Numbered from the stretch's first letter, positions 18,790 through 30,441 are shown. The stretch: DNA of 64,000 nt from Oliverpabstia intestinalis (GCF_009696065.1 NZ_VUMS01000005.1:62001-126000); one strand, 5' to 3'. Notes: a model not told the origin generated them from the sequence alone. A program made the numbers and translations.

Positions 18790-18939
18790 GTGCGCGTAAA
18801 AATCACATTGGCATGTACAGAATGTAAACAGCGGAATTACAACATGACAAAAGAGAAAAAGAATCATCCGGAAAGACTGGAGACCAAAAAGTATTGTAAA
18901 TTCTGTAGAACACACACAATGCACAAAGAGACGAAATAA
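18790..18939 (+). CDS. rpmG: 50S ribosomal protein L33
   Basis: A 49-residue ribosomal protein with the zinc-binding CxxC pairs CTEC and CKFC, i.e. the zinc-containing paralogue. It starts at GTG 18790, with GGAGGTGG about 8 bp upstream. The frame is open further upstream to 18721, but only this start gives the conserved [13 protein letters not shown]-terminus. It stands immediately before secE and nusG, the usual Firmicute arrangement. Confidence 0.95.
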   Translation: MRVKITLACTECKQRNYNMTKEKKNHPERLETKKYCKFCRTHTMHKETK

Positions 18940-18964
18940 GATTGTCGTGTAAGAGGTGAGGACT

Positions 18965-19189
18965 ATGGCAGAATCTGCAAAAAAAGAAAAGGCTCCGAAA
19001 AAGGAGAAAGCTCCGAAAAAGAGCTGGACCAAAGGTCTGAAGTCCGAATTTGACAAGATTATCTGGACTGACAAGAAAACAGTCGGCAAACAGACGGTTG
19101 CCGTTGTTGGTATCACAGTAGTCATGGGCGTGATTATTTCCGTTCTGGACAGTGCGGTTCTGGAGTTCGTTAATTTGCTGATTAAATAA
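18965..19189 (+). CDS. secE: Preprotein translocase subunit SecE
   Basis: A 74-residue single-span protein that clamps SecY in the translocon. A Lys/Ala/Pro-rich N-terminus with two copies of KKEKAPK precedes the conserved amphipathic EFDKIIWTDKKT helix and one transmembrane helix (about residues 45-70). GAGGTGAGG precedes ATG 18965. Confidence 0.95.
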   Translation: MAESAKKEKAPKKEKAPKKSWTKGLKSEFDKIIWTDKKTVGKQTVAVVGITVVMGVIISVLDSAVLEFVNLLIK

Positions 19190-19205
19190 GGACAAGGGTG
19201 AGGAA

Positions 19206-19721
19206 ATGGCAGAAGCAAACTGGTATGTAGCCCATACATATTCGGGCTATGAAAACAAAGTGAAAGCCAACATTGAGAAAACAATCGAAAACCGACATCT
19301 GGAAGATCAGATTCTGGAAGTTCGGGTACCGATGCAGGATGTGACAGAGTTGAAAAACGGTGCACAGAAGCTGGTATCCAGAAAAATGTTCCCGGGATAC
19401 GTACTGATCAACATGGTGATGAACGATGATACATGGTATGTTGTTCGTAACACCCGTGGTGTGACCGGATTCGTCGGACCGGGATCTAAACCGGTGCCTT
19501 TGAGCGAAGAAGAGATCGGCATGCTGGGTATCCAGCCTGAAACCATCGAAATCGATTTTGCAGAAGGCGACAGCGTAGTTGTTACCGGAGGAGCCTGGAA
19601 AGATACTACTGGTATTATCCAGACGCTCAACAGTCAGAAGCAGACTGTGACAATCAATGTTGAGTTGTTTGGTCGCGAAACACCGGTTGAGATCAGTTTC
19701 GCAGAAATTAAGAAGTTGTAA
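19206..19721 (+). CDS. nusG: Transcription termination/antitermination factor NusG
   Basis: A 171-residue elongation factor. The NGN domain runs from NWYVAHTYSGYENKVK to about residue 110, and the KOW domain (FAEGDSVVVTGGAWKDTTG) makes up the C-terminus. It binds the RNA polymerase clamp and couples to Rho or ribosomal S10. It starts 17 bp after secE and belongs to the same transcript. Confidence 0.97.
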   Translation: MAEANWYVAHTYSGYENKVKANIEKTIENRHLEDQILEVRVPMQDVTELKNGAQKLVSRKMFPGYVLINMVMNDDTWYVVRNTRGVTGFVGPGSKPVPLSEEEIGMLGIQPETIEIDFAEGDSVVVTGGAWKDTTGIIQTLNSQKQTVTINVELFGRETPVEISFAEIKKL

Positions 19722-19762
19722 ACAGAATCATCGAAGTATGAAGTTTCGCACGGAAATGATTC

Positions 19763-19790
19763 GTGGGAGGGAAATCCCCGCAATTACCAC
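19763..19790 (+). promoter_or_regulatory. Putative L1-binding leader motif before rplK
   Basis: GTGGGAGGGAAAT.. and ..GCAATTACCAC can form a GUGG/CCAC helix with an asymmetric GGAG / GCAAUUA internal loop and a short GGG/CCC hairpin. This resembles the L1-binding site of 23S rRNA and known L1 autoregulatory leaders. An almost identical copy precedes rplA. Confidence 0.6.
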
Positions 19791-19809
19791 ATTATAGGAG
19801 GTCATTACA

Positions 19810-20235
19810 ATGGCAAAGAAAGTAACAGGATATATCAAATTACAGATTCCTGCTGGTAAAGCAACACCAGCACCACCAGTTGGACCGGCTCTGGGTCAGC
19901 ATGGTGTAAATATCGTACAGTTTACAAAGGAATTCAATGCTAGAACAGCTGACAAGGGAGATCTGATCATCCCTGTAGTTATCACTGTATACGCAGACAG
20001 AAGTTTCAGCTTTATAACCAAAACTCCACCAGCTGCAGTTTTGCTGAAGAAAGCTTGTAACATCAAATCAGGTTCAGGTGTTCCGAACAAAACAAAAGTA
20101 GCTACTATTTCCAAAGATAAAGTAAAAGAGATCGCTGAAATGAAAATGCCAGATCTGAATGCAGCAAGCATCGAAGCAGCTATAAGCATGATCGCTGGTA
20201 CTGCAAGAAGTATGGGTATCGTAGTTGAGGACTAA
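19810..20235 (+). CDS. rplK: 50S ribosomal protein L11
   Basis: A 141-residue protein of the GTPase-associated centre. It has the conserved [28 protein letters not shown]-terminus (read in parts), the Pro-rich N-terminal domain and a C-terminal RNA-binding domain. ATAGGAGG lies 8 bp before the start. Its leader carries the L1-type motif at 19763. Confidence 0.98.
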   Translation: MAKKVTGYIKLQIPAGKATPAPPVGPALGQHGVNIVQFTKEFNARTADKGDLIIPVVITVYADRSFSFITKTPPAAVLLKKACNIKSGSGVPNKTKVATISKDKVKEIAEMKMPDLNAASIEAAISMIAGTARSMGIVVED

Positions 20236-20285
20236 TCTTTACTAATGTAACTTTGAGACCATAAGGTCACAAACAAACGAATATC

Positions 20286-20313
20286 GTGGGAGGGCAATCC
20301 CCGCAATTACCAC
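20286..20313 (+). promoter_or_regulatory. Putative L1-binding leader motif before rplA
   Basis: This is the same 28-nt motif as at 19763 with a single base change in the loop (CAAT for AAAT). Here it runs directly into the rplA Shine-Dalgarno sequence (CCACAGGAGG), so protein bound to it should block ribosome loading. Confidence 0.6.
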
Positions 20314-20328
20314 AGGAGGTTATAGGAA

Positions 20329-21021
20329 ATGAAACACGGTAAAAAATATATGGAAACTGCCAAAGCAGTTGATCGTGCAAAACTGTATGATCCGGATGAA
20401 GCAATCGCTTTAGCTAAAAAATCTGCAGTTGCAAAATTTGATGAAACAATCGAAGCTCATATCAGAACAGGCTGTGACGGACGTCACGCTGACCAGCAGA
20501 TTCGTGGCGCAGTAGTTCTGCCTCACGGAACCGGTAAAACTGTTCGTGTCCTGGTATTCGCAAAAGGTGTGAAAGCTGATGAAGCTCAGGCAGCTGGAGC
20601 AGAATTCGTCGGAGCAGAAGAGCTGATCCCGAAGATCCAGAACGAAGGATGGTTTGACTTTGATGTAGTTGTTGCTACACCGGATATGATGGGTGTTGTT
20701 GGTCGTCTGGGTCGTGTACTCGGACCGAAAGGCTTAATGCCAAACCCGAAAGCTGGTACAGTAACAATGGACGTTACAAAAGCTGTTCAGGATATCAAAG
20801 CTGGTAAGATTGAATATCGTCTTGATAAAACAAATATTATTCACGTGCCAATCGGAAAAGCTTCTTTTACAGAAGAACAGTTAGCGGACAACTTCCAGAC
20901 GCTGATGGGTGCAATCAATAAAGCAAAACCTTCTACACTGAAAGGTCAGTTCCTGAGAAGCGTAACAATCGCTCCTACTATGGGAATTGGTGTTAAGATT
21001 AACCCATTAAAACTTGTGTAA
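20329..21021 (+). CDS. rplA: 50S ribosomal protein L1
   Basis: A 230-residue L1-stalk protein and, in many bacteria, a translational repressor of its own operon. The conserved segments [40 protein letters not shown] and [15 protein letters not shown] are present. GGAGG precedes the start. It ends the rpmG-to-rplA transcript at the terminator at 21042. Confidence 0.98.
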   Translation: MKHGKKYMETAKAVDRAKLYDPDEAIALAKKSAVAKFDETIEAHIRTGCDGRHADQQIRGAVVLPHGTGKTVRVLVFAKGVKADEAQAAGAEFVGAEELIPKIQNEGWFDFDVVVATPDMMGVVGRLGRVLGPKGLMPNPKAGTVTMDVTKAVQDIKAGKIEYRLDKTNIIHVPIGKASFTEEQLADNFQTLMGAINKAKPSTLKGQFLRSVTIAPTMGIGVKINPLKLV

Positions 21022-21041
21022 TTATATAAGTGCAAATGAAG

Positions 21042-21077
21042 AAGAGCGGAGCCTTTGTAGGCGACGCTCTTTTTTTG
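21042..21077 (+). terminator. Terminator after rplA
   Basis: AAGAGCG and CGCTCTT form a stem with a 16-nt loop and a run of T residues. The region 21078-21280 beyond it shows no gene or clear motif. Confidence 0.8.
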
Positions 21078-21281
21078 TGGGGGATTGGAGGGAGGACGCC
21101 CGCTGCCTTTGGATCATACTCCAACTCTCGCGGGCTGACGGCTGGTGAATGCCCAATGCCAAATGGGAGCACGGGAAAAGATGTGGATCTGGTTTGGTTG
21201 CCCGAAGGCATTGAAAAGAGATGTGCAAAAAGTTATAAAAAGCAGAAGTATAAAAAGTGGAAAAATTTACGAGAAAAAGGC

Positions 21282-21310
21282 TTGACAAGGTGAAAACGTG
21301 ATGCTATAAT
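21282..21310 (+). promoter_or_regulatory. Promoter of rplJ-rplL
   Basis: TTGACA (21282-21287) is 17 bp from TATAAT (21305-21310). Confidence 0.9.
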
Positions 21311-21316
21311 ACACCA

Positions 21317-21433
21317 GTATCACGCCGAAGACAGCAGGTGCCGGAAGGCATAAGGCTAGAACGCCTGCCGAGGAAATATACATTCTTAATGAAGAATTGG
21401 ACTCCTCTTTGCGGTGCGCGAAGAGGCTTTTTT
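21317..21433 (+). ncRNA. Ribosomal protein L10 leader with attenuator
   Basis: The transcript leader holds the conserved L10-leader elements: a G+C stem GGCA...TGCC around 21350-21370, AGGAAATATACATTCTTAATG, and a terminal hairpin CCTCTT/AAGAGG (21404-21426) followed by CTTTTTT. L10 or the L10(L12)4 complex binds such leaders and lowers rplJL expression by attenuation. Confidence 0.85.
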
Positions 21434-21476
21434 CATATTTGGCGGTACACAAAATCTATAAGGAGGTGCACCAATC

Positions 21477-21965
21477 ATGGCAAAAGTTGAACTGAAAAAA
21501 CCGATCGTAGAAGAGATTTCTGCAAACATCGCTGATGCTCAGGGTATTGTACTTGTAAACTACAGTGGTCTGACAGTGGCACAGGATACTCAGCTGCGTA
21601 AGGAATTAAGAGAAGCTGGTGTTGTATACAAAGTATACAAAAACACAATGATGAACTTTGCATTCCAGGGAACAGCATGTGAAGAACTGTGCAAACATCT
21701 GGATGGAACAAACGCTCTGGCTATCTCTAAAGAAGATGCAACTGCTCCTGCAAGAATCCTTGCGAAATTCGCAAAGACAGCTCCGCAGCTGGAACTGGTA
21801 GCAGGTGTTGTTGAAGGTGGTTACTATGACCAGGCTGGAATTAAAGCACTGTCCGAAGTACCTTCCAGAGAGGAACTTCTTGGAAAACTGCTTGGAAGCA
21901 TCCAGTCCCCAATCGCCAACTTTGCTCGCGTCATCAGCCAGATCGCAGAAGCAAAAGAAGCATAA
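21477..21965 (+). CDS. rplJ: 50S ribosomal protein L10
   Basis: A 162-residue base of the L7/L12 stalk. The conserved N-terminal RNA-binding part (VNYSGLTVAQDTQLRKELRE) and C-terminal helix for L12 dimers (IANFARVISQIAEAKEA) are present. AAGGAGG precedes the start. It is controlled by the upstream leader. Confidence 0.97.
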   Translation: MAKVELKKPIVEEISANIADAQGIVLVNYSGLTVAQDTQLRKELREAGVVYKVYKNTMMNFAFQGTACEELCKHLDGTNALAISKEDATAPARILAKFAKTAPQLELVAGVVEGGYYDQAGIKALSEVPSREELLGKLLGSIQSPIANFARVISQIAEAKEA

Positions 21966-22115
21966 GTTTCTTAGCGAAGGCAAGCTGAAAGCGCAGCCTG
22001 AGGTTAGAAACTTAGCTGTTCGACAGCGCAAAGCGATGTCGAACTTCCTAGCAGCGTAAGCTGCCCCAAAAAAATTAAAAAAGAAAACAAAACTTATAAT
22101 TGGAGGTAAATAAAA
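21966..22115 (+). promoter_or_regulatory. Structured rplJ-rplL intergenic region
   Basis: Two inverted repeats are visible: AGTTTCT/AGAAACT (about 21965-22012) and GTTCGACA/TGTCGAAC (about 22017-22045). They may tune rplL translation or mRNA processing, since L12 is needed in four or more copies per L10. There is no T-tract after either. Confidence 0.45.
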
Positions 22116-22487
22116 ATGGCAAAACTTACTACAGCTGAATTTATTGAAGCTATCAAAGAACTGTCCGTTCTGGAACTGAACGAACTGGTAAAAGCATGTG
22201 AAGAAGAATTTGGTGTATCCGCAGCAGCAGGTGTTGTTGTAGCAGCAGCAGGTGCAGCAGAAGTAGCAGAAGAGAAAGATGAGTTTGACGTAGAGCTGAC
22301 AGAAGTTGGTCCTAACAAAGTTAAAGTTATCAAAGTTGTTCGTGAAGCAACAGGTCTGGGACTGAAAGAAGCTAAAGAAGTAGTAGACGGTGCTCCGAAA
22401 GTAATCAAAGAAGCAGCTGCAAAAGCAGAAGCTGAAGAAATCAAAACAAAACTGGAAGCTGAAGGCGCTAAAGTAACTCTGAAATAA
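22116..22487 (+). CDS. rplL: 50S ribosomal protein L7/L12
   Basis: A 123-residue stalk protein. It has the dimerising N-terminal domain ([30 protein letters not shown], read in parts), an Ala-rich hinge (about residues 36-55) and the C-terminal factor-binding domain ([26 protein letters not shown], read in parts). TGGAGG precedes the start. Confidence 0.98.
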   Translation: MAKLTTAEFIEAIKELSVLELNELVKACEEEFGVSAAAGVVVAAAGAAEVAEEKDEFDVELTEVGPNKVKVIKVVREATGLGLKEAKEVVDGAPKVIKEAAAKAEAEEIKTKLEAEGAKVTLK

Positions 22488-22520
22488 TCAGATTACAGCA
22501 TTTGGTTGAAAGATGGAGAA

Positions 22521-22553
22521 CCCGGAAGAGTTACAATGCTCTTCCGGGTTTTT
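22521..22553 (+). terminator. Terminator after rplL
   Basis: A 10-bp perfect stem (CCCGGAAGAG / CTCTTCCGGG) with an 8-nt loop and TTTTT. Confidence 0.9.
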
Positions 22554-22586
22554 GTAATGAAAAATAAAAAAGATTAGAAAATTGGG

Positions 22587-22615
22587 TTGACACTCTTGAC
22601 AAACTGTGATATTGT
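22587..22615 (+). promoter_or_regulatory. Promoter of rpoB-rpoC
   Basis: TTGACA (22587-22592) is 17 bp from TATTGT (22610-22615). A second TTGACA at 22596 is too close to use the same -10 box. rpoBC is therefore separated from rplJL by its own terminator and promoter. Confidence 0.75.
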
Positions 22616-22719
22616 AAAAAATGCACTATTATGGCAAGATATGCCTACTAGTCTAATCTTAAAAGCACGAAAAAGGCATGAGCAGTAATAAATCAAATAC
22701 ACAAGGGGTGAAACGGTCA

Positions 22720-25700
22720 ATGGAAAAAAACAGAATACGTCCTATTACAAACGGTAAAAGTATGCGGATGAGCTACCAGAGACAAAAAGAAGTTTTGGAA
22801 ATGCCCAACTTGATTGAGGTTCAGAAAGATTCCTATAACTGGTTCCTTGAGGAAGGTTTAAAGGAAGTATTTGCTGATATCTCTCCGATCACTGATTACA
22901 GTGGCAAGTTGAGCTTGGAATTTGTGGACTTTACTTTGTGCGAGGATGATGTGAAATATTCCATCGAGGAGTGCAAAGAAAGAGACGCAACTTATGCAGC
23001 ACCTTTAAAAGTAAAGGTGAGATTGTACAATAAGGAAAACGACGAAATTAAAGAGCATGAGATTTTCATGGGAGATTTGCCGTTGATGACAGCAACCGGT
23101 ACCTTCGTAATTAATGGTGCAGAACGAGTTATTGTCAGTCAGTTAGTACGTTCCCCTGGTATTTACTATGCGATTGCTCATGACAAACTTGGTAAAAGAC
23201 TGTTTTCTTCTACCGTAATCCCGAACAGAGGAGCGTGGCTGGAATATGAAACAGATTCCAATGATGTCTTCTGGGTACGTGTAGACAGAACAAGAAAGGT
23301 TCCGATTTCTGTTCTGATTCGTGCTTTGGGAAAAGGAACCAACGCAGAGATCACAGAACTGTTTGGTGAGGAGCCGAAGATTCTGGCAAGCTTTACCAAA
23401 GATACAGCAACCTGCTATGAAGAAGGTCTGTTAGAGCTGTATAAAAAAATCCGTCCGGGTGAACCGCTGGCAGTAGACAGCGCAAGAAGCCTGATCACAA
23501 GCATGTTCTTTGATCCGAAACGGTATGATCTGGCTAAAGTAGGTAGATATAAATTCAATAAAAAACTGCATCTGAAAAACCGTATCAGCGGTCATGTACT
23601 GGCTGAAGACGTAGTGGATACTACCACAGGTGAGATCCTGGCAGAAGCAGGTACAGAAGTAACAAAAGAACTGGCAACTTCTATCCAGAATGCGGCAGTT
23701 CCGTTTGTGTGGATTCAGACAGAAGAAAGAAATGTAAAAGTTCTGTCCAACCTGATGGTAGATCTGACCGCACATGTAGACTGTAATCCGGAAGAACTGG
23801 GTGTTACAGAGCTGGTATATTACCCTGCACTGGAACAACTGATGGAAGAATATGAAGATGCTGATGAACTGAAAGAAGCCATCAAACATCATATTCATGA
23901 TCTGATTCCGAAACACATTACAGAAGAAGATATTTTTGCTTCTATTAACTATAACTTACATCTGGAATATGGTCTGGGAACCGACGATGATATCGACCAC
24001 TTAGGAAACCGTCGTATCCGTGCGGTCGGAGAATTGCTGCAGAACCAGTACCGTATCGGTATGTCAAGACTGGAACGTGTTGTTCGTGAAAGAATGACAA
24101 CACAGGATCCGGAGGGTATTTCTCCACAGTCTCTGATCAACATCAAACCGGTAACCGCTGCTGTAAAAGAATTCTTCGGTTCTTCTCAGCTGTCTCAGTT
24201 CATGGATCAGAACAACCCGCTGGGTGAGCTGACTCATAAGAGACGTCTGTCCGCACTGGGACCTGGTGGTCTGTCAAGAGACCGTGCCGGATTCGAGGTT
24301 CGAGATGTACACTATTCTCATTACGGAAGAATGTGTCCGGTAGAGACTCCTGAGGGACCTAACATCGGTCTGATCAACTCTCTGGCATCTTATGCAAGAA
24401 TTAATGAATACGGATTTGTGGAAGCTCCATATCGTAAGATCGACAAAACAGATCCGAAGAATCCTCGCGTTACAGACGAAGTTGTTTATATGACAGCTGA
24501 TGAGGAAGATAATTATCATGTAGCACAGGCGAACGAACCTCTGGATGAAGAAGGACATTTCCTTCATAAGAATGTATCCGGTCGTTACCGTGAGGAGACA
24601 CAGGAATACGAAAGAAGAATGTTCGATTACATGGACGTATCTCCTAAGATGGTATTCTCTGTAGCTACAGCCCTGATTCCGTTCCTGCAGAACGATGATG
24701 CGAACCGTGCGCTGATGGGATCCAACATGCAGCGTCAGGCCGTACCGCTGATGATTACAGAAGCTCCTGTAGTCGGAACCGGTATCGAAGCCAAAGCTGC
24801 CGTAGACTCCGGTGTTTGTGTGGTTGCCAAGAAGGCAGGTACCATTACCAAGTCTACATCCAAAGAGATTACAATGAAAAACGATGACGGTACCACAGAT
24901 GTATACCGTCTGACCAAGTTCCTGAGAAGTAACCAGTCCAACTGTTACAATCAGAAACCAATCGTATTCAAGAACGAACATGTAGAAGCAGGTCAGGTAA
25001 TCGCTGACGGTCCTTCTACTTACAATGGTGAACTTGCTCTTGGTAAGAACCCGCTGATCGGTTTCATGACCTGGGAAGGTTATAACTACGAGGATGCGGT
25101 TCTGCTGAGTGAGAGACTGGTACAGGAAGATGTATATACTTCTATTCATATCGAAGAATATGAAGCAGAGTCCAGAGATACCAAGCTGGGACCGGAAGAG
25201 ATCACAAAAGATGTTCCGGGTGTCGGTGATGATGCTCTGAAAGATCTGGATGAACGTGGTATTATCCGTATCGGTGCTGAGGTCCGTGCGGGAGATATTC
25301 TGGTTGGTAAGGTAACTCCGAAGGGAGAGACTGAACTGACAGCTGAGGAACGTCTGTTACGTGCTATTTTCGGTGAGAAAGCAAGAGAAGTACGTGATAC
25401 TTCCCTGAAGGTACCACATGGTGAATACGGTATTGTTGTGGATGCGAAAGTATTTACAAGAGAAAATGGCGACGAACTGTCACCTGGTGTAAATCAGGCT
25501 GTTCGTATCTACATTGCACAGAAGAGAAAGATCTCTATCGGTGATAAGATGGCCGGTCGTCACGGTAACAAGGGTGTTGTTTCCCGTGTTCTGCCTGTAG
25601 AAGATATGCCATTCCTGCCGAACGGTCGTCCTCTGGATATCGTGCTGAATCCTCTGGGTGTACCTTCCCGTATGAATATCGGACAGGTCCTGGAGATTCA

Positions 25701-26547
25701 TCTGAGTCTGGCCGCAAAGGCTCTTGGATTCAACATTGCCACTCCTGTATTCGATGGCGCAAGTGAGAACGACATCATGGATACTCTGGAACTGGCAAAT
25801 GATTATGTAAATCTGTCCTGGGAAGAGTTCTCTGAGAAGCATAAAGAAGAGCTGCTTCCGGAAGTTCTGGATTATCTGTATGAGAACAGAGATCACAGAA
25901 ATCTGTGGAAAGGTGTTCCAATCTCACGAGATGGTAAAGTAAGACTTCGTGACGGTCGTACCGGTGAATATTTCGACAGTCCGGTAACCATTGGTCACAT
26001 GCATTATCTGAAGCTGCATCACCTGGTTGATGATAAGATCCATGCACGTTCTACCGGACCATACTCCCTGGTAACACAGCAGCCTCTGGGTGGTAAAGCT
26101 CAGTTCGGTGGCCAGCGTTTCGGAGAGATGGAGGTATGGGCACTGGAAGCATACGGTGCATCTTATACTCTGCAGGAGATCCTGACAGTCAAATCCGATG
26201 ATGTGATCGGTCGTGTGAAGACATACGAAGCGATCATCAAAGGTGACAATATCCCTGAACCGGGTATTCCGGAGTCTTTCAAGGTATTGCTCAAAGAGCT
26301 GCAGTCTCTGGGACTGGATGTAAGAGTCCTGAAAGATGATAATACAGAAGTGGAAATCATGGAAAATATCGACTATGGCGATACTGATCTGCGTTCCATC
26401 ATCGAGGGTGACAAGCGATACAACCGCGATGAAGAAGAGTCCTACGGAAACTATGGTTTCAGCAAACAGGAATTCGAAGGCGAAGAACTGGTGGATGTAG
26501 AAGAAGACGCAGCTGATGAATCAGCTGACGAAGAATTAGATTTCTAA
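22720..26547 (+). CDS. rpoB: DNA-directed RNA polymerase subunit beta
   Basis: A 1,275-residue catalytic subunit. The rifampicin pocket is wild-type at the classic positions ([30 protein letters not shown], read in parts). The conserved C-terminal [24 protein letters not shown] is present. The C-terminus is acidic ([16 protein letters not shown]). Start choice: ATG 22720 follows AGGGGTGA by about 9 bp and gives the usual MEKNRIRP start. An in-frame ATG at 22678 would add 14 residues but has only a weak site. The rpoC gene follows 86 bp on. Confidence 0.98.
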   Translation: MEKNRIRPITNGKSMRMSYQRQKEVLEMPNLIEVQKDSYNWFLEEGLKEVFADISPITDYSGKLSLEFVDFTLCEDDVKYSIEECKERDATYAAPLKVKVRLYNKENDEIKEHEIFMGDLPLMTATGTFVINGAERVIVSQLVRSPGIYYAIAHDKLGKRLFSSTVIPNRGAWLEYETDSNDVFWVRVDRTRKVPISVLIRALGKGTNAEITELFGEEPKILASFTKDTATCYEEGLLELYKKIRPGEPLAVDSARSLITSMFFDPKRYDLAKVGRYKFNKKLHLKNRISGHVLAEDVVDTTTGEILAEAGTEVTKELATSIQNAAVPFVWIQTEERNVKVLSNLMVDLTAHVDCNPEELGVTELVYYPALEQLMEEYEDADELKEAIKHHIHDLIPKHITEEDIFASINYNLHLEYGLGTDDDIDHLGNRRIRAVGELLQNQYRIGMSRLERVVRERMTTQDPEGISPQSLINIKPVTAAVKEFFGSSQLSQFMDQNNPLGELTHKRRLSALGPGGLSRDRAGFEVRDVHYSHYGRMCPVETPEGPNIGLINSLASYARINEYGFVEAPYRKIDKTDPKNPRVTDEVVYMTADEEDNYHVAQANEPLDEEGHFLHKNVSGRYREETQEYERRMFDYMDVSPKMVFSVATALIPFLQNDDANRALMGSNMQRQAVPLMITEAPVVGTGIEAKAAVDSGVCVVAKKAGTITKSTSKEITMKNDDGTTDVYRLTKFLRSNQSNCYNQKPIVFKNEHVEAGQVIADGPSTYNGELALGKNPLIGFMTWEGYNYEDAVLLSERLVQEDVYTSIHIEEYEAESRDTKLGPEEITKDVPGVGDDALKDLDERGIIRIGAEVRAGDILVGKVTPKGETELTAEERLLRAIFGEKAREVRDTSLKVPHGEYGIVVDAKVFTRENGDELSPGVNQAVRIYIAQKRKISIGDKMAGRHGNKGVVSRVLPVEDMPFLPNGRPLDIVLNPLGVPSRMNIGQVLEIHLSLAAKALGFNIATPVFDGASENDIMDTLELANDYVNLSWEEFSEKHKEELLPEVLDYLYENRDHRNLWKGVPISRDGKVRLRDGRTGEYFDSPVTIGHMHYLKLHHLVDDKIHARSTGPYSLVTQQPLGGKAQFGGQRFGEMEVWALEAYGASYTLQEILTVKSDDVIGRVKTYEAIIKGDNIPEPGIPESFKVLLKELQSLGLDVRVLKDDNTEVEIMENIDYGDTDLRSIIEGDKRYNRDEEESYGNYGFSKQEFEGEELVDVEEDAADESADEELDF

Positions 26548-26633
26548 GAGAAAACATTCTCTGATGCGATAGAAAAAGTCCTGTGGCCGCGTAACAGCGG
26601 CCGTGGGAATGAATCCTAGAAAGGAGCAACCAA

Positions 26634-29600
26634 ATGGCTGAAACAACCAATAAAGAAGTATATCAACCAATGACGTTCGATGCGATTAAAATTGGTCTGG
26701 CATCTCCGGAAAAGATCCGTGAATGGTCTCATGGTGAAGTAAAAAAACCAGAAACCATCAACTACCGTACATTAAAACCGGAAAAAGATGGTCTGTTTTG
26801 CGAGAGAATCTTCGGACCAAGCAAAGACTGGGAGTGTCATTGTGGTAAATATAAAAAGATCCGTTATAAAGGGGTTGTCTGCGACCGCTGTGGTGTAGAA
26901 GTTACAAAATCAAGCGTTCGTAGAGAGCGTATGGGCCATATTGAACTGGCAGCGCCGGTATCTCATATCTGGTACTTCAAGGGAATTCCGTCCCGTATGG
27001 GTCTGATCTTGGATCTGTCTCCGAGAACACTGGAGAGAGTTCTGTATTTTGCGAATTATATTGTCCTCGATCCGGGTGATACCAATCTGCAGCTGAAACA
27101 GGTGCTGACAGAGAGAGAATACCAGGAAGCGAGAGAACAGTTTGGAGACACCTTCCGTGTAGGTATGGGCGCAGAATCTATCAAAGAGCTGCTGCAATCC
27201 ATAGACCTGGAAGCAGAATCCGTAGAACTGAAAGCCGGACTGAAAAATGCAACCGGACAGAAACGTGCCCGTATCATCAAACGTCTGGAAGTTGTAGAAG
27301 CATTCCGCGAATCCGGTAACAGACCGGAGTGGATGATCATGGATGTTGTACCGGTTATTCCGCCGGATCTGCGTCCTATGGTACAGCTGGACGGTGGACG
27401 TTTTGCTACATCTGACCTGAATGATCTGTACCGTCGTATCATCAACCGTAACAACCGTCTGAAAAGACTGCTGGAGCTGGGAGCCCCGGATATTATCGTA
27501 AGAAATGAAAAACGTATGCTGCAGGAAGCTGTAGATGCGCTGATCGATAACGGTCGCCGTGGCCGTCCGGTAACCGGACCTGGTAACAGAGCTCTGAAAT
27601 CTCTGTCCGATATGCTGAAAGGTAAATCCGGACGTTTCCGTCAGAACCTGCTGGGTAAACGAGTTGACTACTCCGGACGTTCCGTAATCGTCGTTGGACC
27701 GGAACTGAAGATTTATCAGTGTGGTCTGCCGAAAGAGATGGCAATCGAGCTGTTTAAACCGTTCGTTATGAAAGAACTGGTTGCAAACGGAACCGCTCAT
27801 AACATTAAAAACGCAAAGAAAATGGTCGAGAAAGTACAGCCGGAAGTATGGGATGTACTGGAAGACGTTATCAAAGAGCATCCGGTTATGCTGAACCGTG
27901 CTCCTACACTGCATCGTCTGGGTATTCAGGCATTTGAACCGATCCTGGTAGAAGGTAAAGCGATCAAGCTGCATCCTCTGGTTTGTACCGCGTTCAATGC
28001 CGATTTCGATGGTGACCAGATGGCTGTCCATCTTCCGCTGTCCGTAGAAGCACAGGCAGAATGCCGTTTCCTGCTGTTGTCTCCGAACAACCTGCTGAAA
28101 CCGTCCGATGGTGGTCCGGTAGCCGTTCCTTCACAGGATATGGTCCTGGGTATTTATTACCTGACACAGGAAAGACCGGGAAGCAAGGGAGAAGGCGGAT
28201 ACTACAAGAGCCTGAACGAAGCTATCCTGGCTTACGAAAACGGATACCTGACACTGCAGACAAGAATTCACGTTCGCCGTGAAAAAACTCTGCCGACAGG
28301 AGAAGTCCTGGAAGGAACAGTAGAATCCACTCTGGGTAGATTCCTGTTCAACGAGATCCTGCCACAGGATCTGGGATTTGTAGACAGAAGTGTTCCGGGT
28401 AACGAACTGCTTCCGGAAGTTGATTTCCATGTAGGAAAGAAACAGCTGAAACAGATCCTTGAAAAAGTTATCAATACTCACGGACAGACAAAGACTGCGG
28501 AAGTACTGGATGATATCAAAGCCACCGGTTACAAATATTCTACGAGAGCTGCTATGACTGTATCCATTTCCGATATGACTGTGCCGCCTCAGAAACCACA
28601 GATGATCGAACAGGCGCAGGAAACTGTAGATAAAATCACCAGAAACTTCAAACGTGGTCTGATCACAGAAGAAGAGCGCTACAAAGAAGTCGTTGAAACC
28701 TGGAAACAGACCGATGATGAGCTGACAAAAGCCCTGCTGAATGGTCTGGATAAATATAACAACATCTTCATGATGGCCGATTCCGGAGCCCGTGGATCTG
28801 ATAAACAGATCAAACAGCTGGCCGGTATGCGAGGATTGATGGCCGATACAACCGGTCACACCATCGAGCTGCCTATCAAGTCAAACTTCCGTGAAGGTCT
28901 TGATGTACTGGAATATTTCATGTCCGCCCATGGAGCTCGAAAAGGTATGTCCGATACCGCCCTTCGTACCGCCGATTCCGGTTACCTGACCAGACGTCTG
29001 GTAGATGTATCTCAGGAGCTGGTTGTTCGTGAGATGGATTGTGCGGAAGGCAGAGATGAGATTCCGGGTATGTATGTGAAAGAATTCACAGACGGAAAAG
29101 AAGAAATCGAAAGTCTGCAGGAACGTATCACAGGACGTTTCTCCTGCGAGACAATCAAAGATAAAGATGGTAATGTGCTTGTAAAAGCAAACCACATGAT
29201 CACACCGAAACGTGCAGCTAAGATCATGAGCGAAGGTGTCAATGCAGAAGGCAAACCTTACGACAAGATCAAGATCCGTACGATTCTGAGCTGTAAATGT
29301 AAAGTTGGTATCTGTGCAAAATGTTATGGTGCCAACATGGCAACAGGAGAAGCTGTTCAGGTTGGTGAGTCTGTAGGTATCATCGCCGCACAGTCCATCG
29401 GTGAGCCTGGTACACAGCTGACCATGCGTACTTTCCATAGTGGTGGTGTTGCCGGTGGCGATATCACACAGGGTCTTCCTCGTGTCGAGGAGCTGTTCGA
29501 GGCAAGAAAGCCGAAAGGACTTGCCATTATCACAGAGATTCCTGGTGAAGTTGCAATCAAAGATACCAAGAAGAAACGAGAAATCGTAATTACCGATAAA

Positions 29601-30350
29601 GAAAGCGGAGAAACCAAGACATACCTGATCCCTTACGGATCCAGAATCAAGGTTACAGACGGACAGATGCTGGAAGCCGGTGATGAACTGACAGAAGGTT
29701 CTGTTAACCCACACGACATTCTGAAAATCAAAGGTGTACGTGCCGTACAGGATTATATGATCCGTGAAGTACAGAGAGTATACCGTCTGCAGGGTGTAGA
29801 AATCAACGATAAACATATCGAAGTTATCGTTCGTCAGATGCTGAAAAAGATCCGTATCGAAGACAACGGAGATACAGAACTTCTTCCGGGTACGATGGTT
29901 GATTTCCTTGAATATGAAGATATCAATGAAAAGATGGAAGCAGAAGGAAAAGCTCCGGCGGAAGGAAAACAGGTTCTGCTGGGTATTACCAAAGCTTCTC
30001 TGGCAACCGATTCCTTTATGTCAGCAGCATCCTTCCAGGAGACAACAAAAGTCCTGACAGAAGCTGCTATCAAAGGAAAAGTTGACCACCTGGTAGGTCT
30101 GAAAGAAAACGTTATCATCGGTAAACTGATTCCGGCCGGTACTGGTCTGAAGCGTTACAGCAACATCAAACTTTCCACAGATGATATGCTGAAGGAAGAA
30201 GAGGACGATATCCTGTTGGACGATGAAGATCTGGAACTTGTACCGGAAGATATCACAGTAGAGGAAGAAGCTTCCGAAACTGCTGAGACAGATGAAGAAA
30301 CAGATGAAATCGCTGAAGAACTGGTAACTCTTGAGGATAGCGAAGAGTAA
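26634..30350 (+). CDS. rpoC: DNA-directed RNA polymerase subunit beta'
   Basis: A 1,238-residue subunit. The N-terminal zinc ribbon uses CHCG and CDRCG cysteines (about residues 65-90). The catalytic Mg-binding loop [12 protein letters not shown] is near residue 455, and the second zinc site is [13 protein letters not shown] near residue 885. The trigger-loop region ([19 protein letters not shown]) follows. The tail is highly acidic. AAGGAG precedes the start. Confidence 0.98.
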   Translation: MAETTNKEVYQPMTFDAIKIGLASPEKIREWSHGEVKKPETINYRTLKPEKDGLFCERIFGPSKDWECHCGKYKKIRYKGVVCDRCGVEVTKSSVRRERMGHIELAAPVSHIWYFKGIPSRMGLILDLSPRTLERVLYFANYIVLDPGDTNLQLKQVLTEREYQEAREQFGDTFRVGMGAESIKELLQSIDLEAESVELKAGLKNATGQKRARIIKRLEVVEAFRESGNRPEWMIMDVVPVIPPDLRPMVQLDGGRFATSDLNDLYRRIINRNNRLKRLLELGAPDIIVRNEKRMLQEAVDALIDNGRRGRPVTGPGNRALKSLSDMLKGKSGRFRQNLLGKRVDYSGRSVIVVGPELKIYQCGLPKEMAIELFKPFVMKELVANGTAHNIKNAKKMVEKVQPEVWDVLEDVIKEHPVMLNRAPTLHRLGIQAFEPILVEGKAIKLHPLVCTAFNADFDGDQMAVHLPLSVEAQAECRFLLLSPNNLLKPSDGGPVAVPSQDMVLGIYYLTQERPGSKGEGGYYKSLNEAILAYENGYLTLQTRIHVRREKTLPTGEVLEGTVESTLGRFLFNEILPQDLGFVDRSVPGNELLPEVDFHVGKKQLKQILEKVINTHGQTKTAEVLDDIKATGYKYSTRAAMTVSISDMTVPPQKPQMIEQAQETVDKITRNFKRGLITEEERYKEVVETWKQTDDELTKALLNGLDKYNNIFMMADSGARGSDKQIKQLAGMRGLMADTTGHTIELPIKSNFREGLDVLEYFMSAHGARKGMSDTALRTADSGYLTRRLVDVSQELVVREMDCAEGRDEIPGMYVKEFTDGKEEIESLQERITGRFSCETIKDKDGNVLVKANHMITPKRAAKIMSEGVNAEGKPYDKIKIRTILSCKCKVGICAKCYGANMATGEAVQVGESVGIIAAQSIGEPGTQLTMRTFHSGGVAGGDITQGLPRVEELFEARKPKGLAIITEIPGEVAIKDTKKKREIVITDKESGETKTYLIPYGSRIKVTDGQMLEAGDELTEGSVNPHDILKIKGVRAVQDYMIREVQRVYRLQGVEINDKHIEVIVRQMLKKIRIEDNGDTELLPGTMVDFLEYEDINEKMEAEGKAPAEGKQVLLGITKASLATDSFMSAASFQETTKVLTEAAIKGKVDHLVGLKENVIIGKLIPAGTGLKRYSNIKLSTDDMLKEEEDDILLDDEDLELVPEDITVEEEASETAETDEETDEIAEELVTLEDSEE

Positions 30351-30385
30351 AGTCACTGATATCAGGTAATAATGAGTAAATAAGT

Positions 30386-30441
30386 AAAAAGTCAGGGGAA
30401 ACTGATAAAAATCAGTAATACTCCCTTGACTTTTTATTTTT
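30386..30441 (+). terminator. Terminator after rpoC, overlapping the next promoter
   Basis: AAAAAGTCAGGGGA and TCCCTTGACTTTTT pair over 14 bp with one G-U, followed by ATTTTTT. The 3' arm contains the -35 box of the rpsL promoter. Confidence 0.8.

Noticed and set aside
18600-18790. tRNA gene before rpmG-secE, common in other Firmicutes
   Set aside because: No cloverleaf or CCA-adjacent T-arm sequence was seen in this leader.
24181-24310. Rifampicin-resistance changes in rpoB
   Set aside because: The residues at the classic positions are all wild-type.
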